The notes: generated by a model not told the origin, from the sequence alone. A stretch of DNA of 7,290 bases from Sulfurovum sp. (GCA_020719895.1 DYPM01000094.1:1-7290), one strand, 5' to 3'. Shown: positions 1 to 6,136, counted from the stretch's first letter. Program-made: numbers and translations.

Positions 1-126
1 AGAGAGGAAGGTGAAAAAAAAGCAAAGATTGAGATCGCAAAACGCTCTATTGCAAACGGAATGGATTTGGAGACCATTGCGATGATTACTGGTCTAAGTA
101 TTGAGAAATTAAAAAAATTGATGTAA
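1..126 (+). CDS. C-terminal fragment of Rpn-family nuclease/putative transposase (5' end outside window)
   Basis: Frame 1 is open from the window edge and ends at TAA (124-126), giving 41 residues that begin REEGEKKAKIEIAKRS and end TGLSIEKLKKLM. Seen: a charged Glu/Lys stretch, then an amphipathic segment and the pattern I-A-x-x-T-G-L-S-x-E-x-L. From memory of the family, this is the usual C-terminal tail of PD-(D/E)XK 'Rpn family recombination-promoting nuclease/putative transposase' proteins, where a helix-turn-helix-like tail follows the nuclease domain. The nuclease core would lie upstream and cannot be checked, so I cannot say whether the gene is intact. It converges on slyD, separated by 97 nt. 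An unrelated protein with a similar helical tail is possible. Confidence 0.65.
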   Translation, partial: REEGEKKAKIEIAKRSIANGMDLETIAMITGLSIEKLKKLM

Positions 127-130
127 ACGA

Positions 131-154
131 GGACAGGCTATTCTTAAGCCGTCC
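131..154 (+). other. Imperfect hairpin just after the Rpn-like gene
   Basis: GGAC(A)GGCT pairs with AGCCGTCC across the 7-nt loop ATTCTTA: 8 bp with one bulged A at 135. It starts 4 nt after the stop codon. No T-run follows on the plus strand, so it is not a classical intrinsic terminator; it may protect the 3' end of the transcript or be incidental. Confidence 0.4.
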
Positions 155-187
155 AATCGTGTCATATCAAATAAAAAAGAGGGTTAT

Positions 188-225
188 TGAGAGATTTTAT
201 TCTCGAAAAACTCTCATAGCTTTTT
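188..225. terminator. Possible weak bidirectional terminator between the Rpn-like gene and slyD
   Basis: TGAGAG (188-193) can pair with CTCTCA (211-216). On the plus strand five T's follow (221-225). On the minus strand six T's follow at 178-173, but 9 nt beyond the stem. The stem is only 6 bp with a 17-nt loop, so this is a modest candidate, favoured mainly because two genes converge here. Confidence 0.3.
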
Positions 226-739
226 AGTGGCTACAACCACATCCAGAACCACAATGTCCGCCACTCTCTTCACCGCCAACAATACCAGTTGCTATCTCTT
301 TGTCTGTCGCTTCTCTTGCATCAAGTACTGTTACAGAAAACATCAAGTCTTTACCAGCAAGTGGATGGTTAAAATCAATAGTCACCTCATTTTCATCAAA
401 TGATTTCACTGTTACTTCTACGGTTCTTCCGCCTTCGCCTTGACCATAAAGTGTCATTCCCTCTTTAAGATCAACACCATCAAACTGCTCTGCGGGGACA
501 ATTTGAAATGCTGCAGAATCAATTTCGCCATACGCATCAATCGATTTGACCAAAATATCACCACACTCCTCTTTTTTCATACCCACAAGTGCCATTTCAA
601 GTCCAGGAATAATTTGACCCATTCCCATAATAAACTCAAGTGGATTGCCACCTCTATTGCTATCTACTACTTCTGTAGTGCCTGCCTCTTTGACTTCATA
701 CTCAATCGATACAACACAGTTCTCATTTGTAATTATCAT
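224..739 (-). CDS. slyD: FKBP-type peptidyl-prolyl cis-trans isomerase SlyD
   Basis: A 171-residue cytoplasmic prolyl isomerase and folding helper of the SlyD group. Residues 1-69 and about 128-150 form the FKBP half-domains (E37-type core with GMGQIIPGLEMALVGM at 39-54; NHPLAGKDLMFSVTVLDA at 124-141). Residues about 70-127 are the inserted IF chaperone domain. The last ten residues, HCGSGCGCSH, carry three Cys and two His and should bind a metal such as nickel, as known for SlyD tails; this tail is much shorter than that of E. coli. The ATG start is preceded by AAGGAA at good spacing. There is no signal peptide. The gene has its own upstream region and is divergent from proC. In E. coli SlyD supports nickel delivery to hydrogenases; whether it does so here is inference. 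Confidence 0.93.
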   Translation of the reverse strand: MIITNENCVVSIEYEVKEAGTTEVVDSNRGGNPLEFIMGMGQIIPGLEMALVGMKKEECGDILVKSIDAYGEIDSAAFQIVPAEQFDGVDLKEGMTLYGQGEGGRTVEVTVKSFDENEVTIDFNHPLAGKDLMFSVTVLDAREATDKEIATGIVGGEESGGHCGSGCGCSH

Positions 740-768
740 AAAAATTCCTTATAGTGAAAGTGGTGGCA

Positions 769-774
769 ATTGTA
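769..774 (-). promoter_or_regulatory. Candidate -10 box for slyD
   Basis: TACAAT on the minus strand, 30 nt upstream of the slyD ATG, leaving a short leader that includes AAGGAA. There is no good -35 match, which is common for sigma-70 promoters in Campylobacterota. The same hexamer appears ahead of proC and tolB. Confidence 0.5.
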
Positions 775-862
775 GCGTACCAAACTTTGGAGATGCTTAT
801 GGTAAATTGAGACCTTTGGCTTACAAGAGCGACCAGTCGCGAGAGCCGTCTGCTTAAGACCT

Positions 863-885
863 AATTTTTGGCTTTGCCAAAAATT
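863..885. repeat. Perfect 10-bp inverted repeat in the slyD/proC divergent region
   Basis: AATTTTTGGC (863-872), loop TTT, GCCAAAAATT (876-885). It lies between the two divergent candidate -10 boxes, 39 bp upstream of the proC one. A stem ending in an A/T-rich arm could act as a terminator-like barrier on either strand, an operator, or part of a short repeated element. A second, smaller inverted repeat, GCGAC-CA-GTCGC, lies at 829-840. Confidence 0.6.
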
Positions 886-920
886 TGAGAATCAATCAAA
901 TGATCCAATTTAATCTTTCG

Positions 921-929
921 TGTTACAAT
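921..929 (+). promoter_or_regulatory. Candidate extended -10 promoter for proC
   Basis: TGTTACAAT gives an extended -10 (TG-n-TACAAT), with the hexamer at 924-929. A start near 936 would leave a leader of about 33 nt before the ATG, containing the AAAGG ribosome-binding site. No clear -35 element is seen. Confidence 0.55.
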
Positions 930-968
930 AAAAACAGTCGAAACCCAAAAAATCAAAGGTCACCTACT

Positions 969-1751
969 ATGAAAACCATTACATTTATCGGAAATGGTGC
1001 AATGGCACAAAGCATTGCACAGAGTCTCAAAGCATCTTATCTTATTGAAGTAGCAGGAAGAGATCTTGCCAAACTCCAAGCATTTGAAGCCAAATTGGGA
1101 GTTGGAGTCTCTAAGCACTCTCTTGATAATTTTGATATTACAAACAAAATAGTGCTTTTATGTATCAAACCTCACGCACTCCAAAGCGTAGCCCAAAAAC
1201 TATACGGCAACGCATCACTGCTTCTTTCTGTTTTAGCTGGCACTACAATTGCACAACTCTCTGCTCATATTCATGCCACACAGATTATCCGCACTATGCC
1301 AAATCTTGCCGCGTCCATTGGCAAATCAATGACTACATTGACTGGAGACAGTGACGATCATTCAAAACAATTTGCATTGCAACTTATGGGAGGAGTAGGA
1401 AGAACACTTTGGCTTGAGAGTGAAAAAGAACTTGATATAGCCACAGCTCTTGCAGGTTCAGGTCCTGCATATCTTGCGTTGATTGCTGAAGCATTGAGTG
1501 ATGGAGCAGTCAAACAAGGACTCAAACGTGAGTATGCAATGGAAGTAACACGTGGACTTTTTGAAGGATTTGGCACGCTCATTGAAACTATTCATCCCGC
1601 ACTTCTCAAGGATAGCGTCATGAGTCCTGGAGGAACAACCGCTGCTGGATATACAGCATTAGAGAGAGGTGGCACAAGAGTTGCGTGTATTGATGCTATC
1701 GAAGCAGCTTATCTCAAAGCAATATCACTCTCGCAAATAAATTCGTTGTAA
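969..1751 (+). CDS. proC: Pyrroline-5-carboxylate reductase
   Basis: A 260-residue cytoplasmic enzyme that reduces 1-pyrroline-5-carboxylate to L-proline with NAD(P)H, the last step of proline synthesis. Visible: the Rossmann nucleotide loop FIGNGAMAQ (6-14), IKPH (66-69), RTMPN (108-112), GSGPAY (163-168), and the family signature region around VMSPGGTTAAGYTALERGG (217-235). Length matches the family. The frame stays open 28 codons further upstream (from 885), but that extension crosses the inverted repeat and promoter and resembles nothing; the ATG at 969 is preceded by AAAGG and begins with the expected beta strand MKTITFIG. The gene is monocistronic in this window, divergent from slyD. 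Its 3' end overlaps the convergent L,D-transpeptidase-like gene by 27 bp, with no terminator visible between them. Confidence 0.95.
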   Translation: MKTITFIGNGAMAQSIAQSLKASYLIEVAGRDLAKLQAFEAKLGVGVSKHSLDNFDITNKIVLLCIKPHALQSVAQKLYGNASLLLSVLAGTTIAQLSAHIHATQIIRTMPNLAASIGKSMTTLTGDSDDHSKQFALQLMGGVGRTLWLESEKELDIATALAGSGPAYLALIAEALSDGAVKQGLKREYAMEVTRGLFEGFGTLIETIHPALLKDSVMSPGGTTAAGYTALERGGTRVACIDAIEAAYLKAISLSQINSL

Positions 1752-2273
1752 ATCCTCTTGAGCAAAAGGCATATAGCTCGACCTTGTAATCACAATATAT
1801 GTCTTTTTGTTCGCCCAATTAAAAATTGGCACAATATCATGTAATGCAAGATGAATACATCCATGAGACATTGTGGTGACACTTCCTTGATGAAGCGCAT
1901 GTCCTTGATTGGTAAACTTCAACATATAATCCATATTGTTGATACCATTTACATCAGGATACTCTTTGGACATATAGTAGCGTTCTTTTTGAAGAATAGA
2001 AAATATTCCCTCCAAAGTCGAATCAGCCATCGCACCAGAGGTAATCTCTCCAGACCACCACACTGTCCCGTCACTATCAACAGCATAAAATCTTCCGTCA
2101 CTATTGGCTTGTCGCAATGATATGACGATAAAATCTTTACCACTCAAATCCACTTCATGGGATTTTGATTGTTGTGTGACACGAAAATATGTTTTAGAAA
2201 TAGGAATAGTAGAACTCTCTTCTAAAGCGAAAAGAGAAATCATCAAACAAATAGATAAAAATCCACTTTTCAA
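1725..2273 (-). CDS. Small YkuD-type L,D-transpeptidase-like periplasmic protein
   Basis: 182 residues. The family forms or edits 3-3 cross-links in peptidoglycan, or attaches proteins to it, using a catalytic cysteine. Seen: a hydrophobic N-terminal segment (about 4-17) suggesting export, with no clear cleavage site or lipobox, then a compact domain carrying FYAVDSDGTVWWSGEI (62-77) and the active-site motif H128-Q-G followed by SHGCIHL (136-142), with C139 as the presumed nucleophile. Most family members have Arg after SHGCI; here it is His. The spacing between H128 and the SHGC block is also short. No separate peptidoglycan-binding domain is present. The start is TTG: the frame upstream runs straight back to the cpoB stop with no other usual start. 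AAGG lies only 2 nt before TTG, so initiation may be inefficient or the start may be the ATG at residue 11. It is the last gene of the tolB-pal-cpoB run, 21 nt after cpoB. Confidence 0.75.
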   Translation of the reverse strand: MKSGFLSICLMISLFALEESSTIPISKTYFRVTQQSKSHEVDLSGKDFIVISLRQANSDGRFYAVDSDGTVWWSGEITSGAMADSTLEGIFSILQKERYYMSKEYPDVNGINNMDYMLKFTNQGHALHQGSVTTMSHGCIHLALHDIVPIFNWANKKTYIVITRSSYMPFAQEDLQRIYLRE

Positions 2274-2294
2274 AACCTTATCACCGTAACCTAC

Positions 2295-3134
2295 TTAAAG
2301 TTTTCCGATACGTTCTTGCGCAATTTCGGCTGTTTTAAATCCCTTGTAGTTTTCAATGATGTTTTCATAAAACTGCTTGGCTTTCTCTTTTTCGCCAACA
2401 TTTTCCAATGAAATAGCTGTGTGCAACAACAAGACATCAACATATCCAGCATTCTCATCAAGCTCTACACTCTTTTTAAAGTACGCTGTCGCATCAGCAT
2501 AACGTTTGGTGTAGTAAGCAATTTCACCAAGATAGTAGTTAGACGAAGCGACTTTGTAATCTTCTGTGATACTCTTCTCAAAACCCTCTTGAGCATCACT
2601 GTAGTTGCGTTTAGCAAAACTTCTAACCGCTCTCATATAAGTGTCTTTGATTGCCGAAGAAGGCTCTCGTTGGTACTCATTTTTTGGAGTAGGTGTTGGT
2701 GTCTCTTTGGGTGCACTTGCAACAGGTGCGACATATGGAGTCGCACCTTTTTGTCCATTTAAAATACGCTCAAGTTCGATTTTACTGACATAATCTCCTT
2801 CTATTTTGTCAATCTTTTGAGCCAACTCTTTCAAGGTAGCACTCTGATCTCCATCAGGAGCAGTCGAGACATCTCCTCCTTCTTGTTTAAGTTCAAAAAG
2901 AGAACGACTCAATCCCTCAACCAAAGTAGTAAGTCCGCTAATTCGTTCATTTTGTCTTTCAATCTCATGTTTCAAAGAGGAGATTGTAGGCTCTTCGGTC
3001 ACTCTACCATTATAAGTATTGGCTTCATATTGGTAGTCAACATCTGAATCGCTATACACTGAAGGCTCTGCAAATACCACAGAAGAACTAATAGCAAAAA
3101 GACCGATAAGCCGATAGACGATACGTTTTGTCAT
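2295..3134 (-). CDS. cpoB: Cell division coordinator CpoB (YbgF), TPR periplasmic protein
   Basis: 279 residues. In E. coli CpoB/YbgF sits in the periplasm, contacts TolA and links outer-membrane constriction to peptidoglycan synthesis at the septum. Seen: a signal peptide (1-22, cleavage expected after VVFA), an N-terminal coiled coil (about 50-85, LKHEIERQNERISGLTTLV) that in the family trimerises, a second helical stretch (about 98-127), a Pro/Thr-rich linker (about 131-160, with TPTPTP), then three TPR-like repeats (about 161-268, e.g. SNYYLGEIAYYTKRYADA). The last residues, AEIAQERIGKL, are typical of the family. The ATG lies 1 nt after the pal stop and is preceded by AAGTAAG within the end of pal, so translation is probably coupled. 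The identification rests on architecture and on position next to pal. Confidence 0.9.
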   Translation of the reverse strand: MTKRIVYRLIGLFAISSSVVFAEPSVYSDSDVDYQYEANTYNGRVTEEPTISSLKHEIERQNERISGLTTLVEGLSRSLFELKQEGGDVSTAPDGDQSATLKELAQKIDKIEGDYVSKIELERILNGQKGATPYVAPVASAPKETPTPTPKNEYQREPSSAIKDTYMRAVRSFAKRNYSDAQEGFEKSITEDYKVASSNYYLGEIAYYTKRYADATAYFKKSVELDENAGYVDVLLLHTAISLENVGEKEKAKQFYENIIENYKGFKTAEIAQERIGKL

Positions 3135-3135
3135 C

Positions 3136-3684
3136 TTACTTCACCAAACGAAAATCAACTCTTCTGTTTCGAGCGTAGCAAACATCACTTCCTTCATTAC
3201 ATACAGGATTGCCTTCACCCAAGCTCACCATTACTACATTAGAAACATCCACACCTTTTTCTATCAATTCATCTTTGACTACTTTAGCACGTTTAAGACC
3301 CAACGCATAGTTGTACTCATCTGTACCAAATTCATCACAGTTTCCTTCGATTCGTACTCTATTTGCACCGACATTTTGCATCTTCATACTATCTTTTTGG
3401 ACTCTATCTTGCATTGAAGGAGCAATATCATATCCGTCAAAATCAAAATAGATACTATAAAATCCTGTATCACTACTGTTGCTGTTGCTGTTTGCACCAT
3501 TTTGATTGTAGTATCCATCTGATCCATCATCTGAAACACCATTTTCTGATACTGTCACTGCGTCAATCGTACTCTCTGAGCTGTCACCATTTCTGCCATC
3601 TGATAAACCACCATTAGGTTTTTTGTGTGCACATCCTGTTGTCATAACCACAACTGCCAATAATAACCACATTTTTGTTTTCAT
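3136..3684 (-). CDS. pal: Peptidoglycan-associated outer-membrane lipoprotein Pal
   Basis: 182 residues from the chosen ATG. Pal is anchored by a lipid in the outer membrane and binds peptidoglycan non-covalently; it also binds TolB. Seen: a lipoprotein signal ending MTTGC (14-18; lipid on C18, a somewhat loose lipobox), a Ser/Asn/Gly-rich linker (about 24-74), and an OmpA-like domain (about 76-182) with IYFDFDGYDI, EGNCDEFGTDEYNYALGLKRA and NRRVDF. D117 and R132 are the expected diaminopimelate contacts. Cysteines 115, 162 and 169 in the OmpA domain are typical of Campylobacterota Pal. The frame also opens at a TTG at 3702 inside the end of tolB (188 residues), but AAAGGA lies just upstream of the ATG at 3684, and the shorter form gives a normal signal peptide. 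It is separated from tolB by 11 nt. Confidence 0.94.
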   Translation of the reverse strand: MKTKMWLLLAVVVMTTGCAHKKPNGGLSDGRNGDSSESTIDAVTVSENGVSDDGSDGYYNQNGANSNSNSSDTGFYSIYFDFDGYDIAPSMQDRVQKDSMKMQNVGANRVRIEGNCDEFGTDEYNYALGLKRAKVVKDELIEKGVDVSNVVMVSLGEGNPVCNEGSDVCYARNRRVDFRLVK

Positions 3685-3700
3685 TGTTTTTCCTTTTACC
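3685..3700 (-). promoter_or_regulatory. Ribosome-binding site that decides the pal start
   Basis: On the minus strand GGTAAAAGGAAAAACA directly precedes the ATG at 3684. The AAAGGA core has suitable spacing for this ATG and would lie inside the coding sequence if the upstream TTG were used. It overlaps the tolB stop codon (3696-3698), suggesting translational coupling. Confidence 0.65.
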
Positions 3701-4940
3701 AATCAATAGATTGAATTTTATTTTGATGAATTGGGAATAGTAAGCTTTGGTAGCTTTTGAGATTGATATAGCCTACAGAGCTTCCTGCCGAAGTTTGTTT
3801 AATAAAAAGTATTACCGAACCTGACGGAGAAAATCTTGGGAAAAGATTCGTTCCTGTTGTGGTAATAGGGCGTGTATCTGCACCATTTTTTTCTGTCAAG
3901 TAGAGGTTAAAACTATTTCTTCCTCCACCTTGACCACTCTCTCTTGCTGCGTAAACGACTTTGTTGTCATAAGTATCACACGAGTTGTTGTTGCGTCCTT
4001 GATAAACCACAGGAGAGACTCCTGTACCATCTATCGACTTAGTAAATACATTTGGATAACCCAAACGATTAGAGACAAACACAATTGATCGTTCATCTCC
4101 GAGATATTTACCATTTACATCGATGCCATCAAAATCAGTTATTTGTTTTTTAGATCTATTGGCGACAGAGTATTCATAGATATCAGGCTGTCCTTTAGGT
4201 GCCATCGTGACGATGATTTTGGAAAAATCTCTGCTCACATCTGAACAGACCAACATTCCTTCAGAACTCAATATTTTCTCTTTTTCGCCAGTATAAATAT
4301 TGAGACGATAAAGTGTTGGCAACACAGCACTAAAAGAGGTGAAGTAGAAGCTTTTTTGATCTGCATCTGCCCATTTTGGGAAAATATTTAATCCTCCTTT
4401 GACAATTACTTTTTGATAATTAAAAGTATAGTCTGCCAATACAATCTCACTACGTTTAGCAGAGAGATACCGCACATAAACGACATAACGATTAATCCAA
4501 GAGATATCATCAAATTTAAGTACGCCGTTCATATCGCTAATCGCTTTGTGTATCAAAAATGGCATTTTTGCAACCACGGGCAAACGATAACTCTTGCGAT
4601 ATATCTCTGAACCATCTTCGCCCTTAAGTAGACGTACCGAAAGACTCGCTCCATTAGACTCTTCATAGCGATACTTGAGTACAAACTCTTGCGTACGAAG
4701 CATTGGATCAATAACATTGTCCTCATAAGAGCCTTTGGTATAAACCGCATTTGCCAAAAAATGACCAGACACTTTGAGATCTGCCATAAGTATCTCAAAA
4801 AACTTCTCATTGGATGCACTCGAACCATCGACAATTGCAATCCTTGCACGCTGTTCGACATCTTTTTCGATTTTAATAGTTGCATCGACAGCAAAAAGGT
4901 GGAGTGTAAAAAGAAAGACCAAAAGTCCGTAGCGTAGCAT
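3696..4940 (-). CDS. tolB: Tol-Pal system protein TolB
   Basis: 414 residues. TolB is a soluble periplasmic protein that shuttles between TolA and Pal. Seen: a hydrophobic signal segment (about 4-17, with cleavage probably near FAVDA), an N-terminal alpha/beta domain (about 20-150, starting ARIAIVDG at 32-39), then beta-propeller repeats (about 160-414) with the usual blade markers: WADADQKSFYFTS, YRLNIYTGEKEKI, DVSRDFSKIIVTM, QPDIYEYSV, IVFVSNRLGYPNVF, and NLFPRFSPSGSVILFI. Length is close to the family norm. The ATG has AGAGGA about 7 nt upstream. It leads the tolB-pal-cpoB run and has its own candidate promoter. The TolQ/R/A genes are not upstream in this window; mnmA is. Confidence 0.94.
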   Translation of the reverse strand: MLRYGLLVFLFTLHLFAVDATIKIEKDVEQRARIAIVDGSSASNEKFFEILMADLKVSGHFLANAVYTKGSYEDNVIDPMLRTQEFVLKYRYEESNGASLSVRLLKGEDGSEIYRKSYRLPVVAKMPFLIHKAISDMNGVLKFDDISWINRYVVYVRYLSAKRSEIVLADYTFNYQKVIVKGGLNIFPKWADADQKSFYFTSFSAVLPTLYRLNIYTGEKEKILSSEGMLVCSDVSRDFSKIIVTMAPKGQPDIYEYSVANRSKKQITDFDGIDVNGKYLGDERSIVFVSNRLGYPNVFTKSIDGTGVSPVVYQGRNNNSCDTYDNKVVYAARESGQGGGRNSFNLYLTEKNGADTRPITTTGTNLFPRFSPSGSVILFIKQTSAGSSVGYINLKSYQSLLFPIHQNKIQSIDW

Positions 4941-4971
4941 GTTGCTATCCTCTGAAAAAATAAAATATGTA

Positions 4972-4977
4972 ATTGTA
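4972..4977 (-). promoter_or_regulatory. Candidate -10 box for the tolB-pal-cpoB operon
   Basis: TACAAT on the minus strand, 31 nt upstream of the tolB ATG, followed by an A/T-rich initial transcribed region and the AGAGGA ribosome-binding site. No convincing -35 hexamer. Position and sequence match the candidate slyD and proC -10 boxes. Confidence 0.5.
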
Positions 4978-4999
4978 TCGGTTGATTACTGATACTACC

Positions 5000-5029
5000 C
5001 TGCAATTCAATAGAGTTCTTGCAGAGTTC
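5000..5029 (-). repeat. Short inverted and direct repeats upstream of the tolB promoter
   Basis: CTGCAA (5000-5005) and TTGCAG (5019-5024) form a 6-bp inverted repeat with a 13-nt spacer. AGAGTTC occurs twice with an 11-bp period (5012-5018 and 5023-5029), i.e. about one helical turn, as in a regulator site. The region lies about 25-50 bp upstream of the candidate -10 box. No regulator can be named. Confidence 0.35.
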
Positions 5030-5060
5030 AAAATAACGCCTAATGAACGTTATGGGTTGT

Positions 5061-5091
5061 CTTCGTGCATGAGGACTCACGCACTTCGTGC
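5061..5091 (-). repeat. Hairpin flanked by 8-bp direct repeats, downstream of mnmA
   Basis: On the minus strand GTGCGTGA and TCATGCAC form an 8-bp stem with the loop GTCC; one pair is G-U in this RNA and would be an A-C mismatch in the opposite RNA, so the fold favours the minus-strand transcript. CTTCGTGC (plus-strand sense) is repeated at 5061-5068 and 5084-5091, flanking the stem. It sits between the mnmA terminal hairpin and the tolB promoter region. Confidence 0.5.
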
Positions 5092-5120
5092 TTAGACTTC
5101 TTGTTTTGCAAGAAGTCTAA
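5092..5120 (-). terminator. Perfect 12-bp hairpin overlapping the mnmA stop codon
   Basis: TTAGACTTCTTG (5092-5103) and CAAGAAGTCTAA (5109-5120) pair perfectly around a 5-nt loop. The mnmA stop TAG (5117-5119) lies inside the stem. A strong stem at a 3' end suggests termination or RNA protection, but no T-run follows on either strand, so Rho-dependent arrest, 3'-end stabilisation or a repeat element are equally possible. Confidence 0.55.
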
Positions 5121-6136
5121 TAAATTACACCGCCACCAAGCAGGCGATTCTCCTGATAAAATGCTGCGACTTGTCCTTTTGCGACTCCAAATACAGGTAT
5201 CTTCAATATTACTTCTCCACGATCACCTTTGATAGATACATGACACGCGACTGCTTGTGTGCGATAACGTACTTTAACCAATGCATCAAAGTCTAAAAGA
5301 GGTTCAAAAAGATTAATTTGTGTTATTTTGAAATGATTGACTTCAAGCTCCTCTTTAGTTCCTACTACAATCTGATTTGTTTGAGGTTTCGTCTCTACTA
5401 CAAAATGAGGATCATGGGCTCCATTGACAAAAAAACCTCGACGTTTTCCTATGGTGTAGTGCATATAACCTTTATGCGTTCCCACTACATTTCCAGCAGT
5501 ATCAATAGTCTCTCCTGTCATATCAATCTGCATATGTTTTGCCAACACCTCTTCATAGCTATTCTCCACAAAACAGATCTCTGAACTCTCTTTTTGGGTT
5601 GCGATATCTTCTAAGACTGAAATATTTGTAGCAAAACGTTTGACATCTTCTTTGATCCAATTTCCAAGCGGAAAAAGAAGACGTGGAATTACTTGTTTTT
5701 GAATTTCACACAAAAAGTAGCTTTGATCTTTATTTGAATCTTCTGCTCGATAGATAAAATAACCATCGCTTTTTACATAATGACCTGTCGCAATATAATC
5801 TGCTTTGATAGTATCAGCAAAGTCAATCATTTTGCCAAACTTGATAGTGCGATTGCAAAAAACACATGGATTTGGAGTTATTCCAGCTCTATAAGAGTCT
5901 ACAAAATAGTCATATACATTGACACTAAAATCATCGCTGAGATCTAAAAAATGTACAGGAATATCAAGATAGTTTGCGACTCTTTGTACTTTGGCAAAAT
6001 TGGCTTCGTGGTATCCCTCTTTGTCGTGAAGTTTCATATAAACGCCTTCGACTTCATATCCATCTTGTTGCAACAACACTGCTGTCACCGTAGAATCCAC
6101 ACCGCCACTCATTCCTACCAAAACACGTTTTTTCAT
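5117..6136 (-). CDS. mnmA: tRNA-specific 2-thiouridylase MnmA
   Basis: 339 residues, somewhat shorter than the E. coli protein, as usual in this lineage. The enzyme activates uridine 34 of tRNA Lys, Glu and Gln with ATP and replaces its 2-oxygen by sulfur supplied from a cysteine desulfurase. Seen: the PP-loop SGGVDS (10-15), GVYMKL (31-36), TPNPCVFCN (88-95), where C94 corresponds to the first catalytic Cys, TGHY (117-120), EDSNKDQSYFL (132-142), ESSEICFV (183-190) with C188 as the second catalytic Cys, HYTIGKRRG (226-234), and a C-terminal barrel ending LLGGGVIY. The extra C91 next to C94 is a small variation. The ATG has AGGAAA upstream. The gene follows flhF by 17 nt and is probably cotranscribed. 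Its stop codon lies in an inverted repeat. Confidence 0.96.
   Translation of the reverse strand: MKKRVLVGMSGGVDSTVTAVLLQQDGYEVEGVYMKLHDKEGYHEANFAKVQRVANYLDIPVHFLDLSDDFSVNVYDYFVDSYRAGITPNPCVFCNRTIKFGKMIDFADTIKADYIATGHYVKSDGYFIYRAEDSNKDQSYFLCEIQKQVIPRLLFPLGNWIKEDVKRFATNISVLEDIATQKESSEICFVENSYEEVLAKHMQIDMTGETIDTAGNVVGTHKGYMHYTIGKRRGFFVNGAHDPHFVVETKPQTNQIVVGTKEELEVNHFKITQINLFEPLLDFDALVKVRYRTQAVACHVSIKGDRGEVILKIPVFGVAKGQVAAFYQENRLLGGGVIY

Noticed and set aside
645..857. Plus-strand open frame of 70 codons running from slyD into the divergent region
   Set aside because: It begins antisense to slyD, has no ribosome-binding site, and its non-overlapping part is the control region with the slyD -10 box.
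885..968. 28-codon N-terminal extension of proC
   Set aside because: It covers the inverted repeat edge and the extended -10 promoter, is unlike any ProC N-terminus, and a good ribosome-binding site precedes the ATG at 969.
4553..5080. Minus-strand open frame of 175 codons starting in the mnmA-tolB gap
   Set aside because: Most of it lies over tolB in another frame, the product resembles nothing, and its start falls inside the 5061-5091 hairpin.
5031..5091. Integron attC-like site (AACGCC and CGTTATGGG near a GC-rich hairpin)
   Set aside because: The GTTRRRY/RYYYAAC core pair is not present at the right spacing, and there is no integrase or cassette context.
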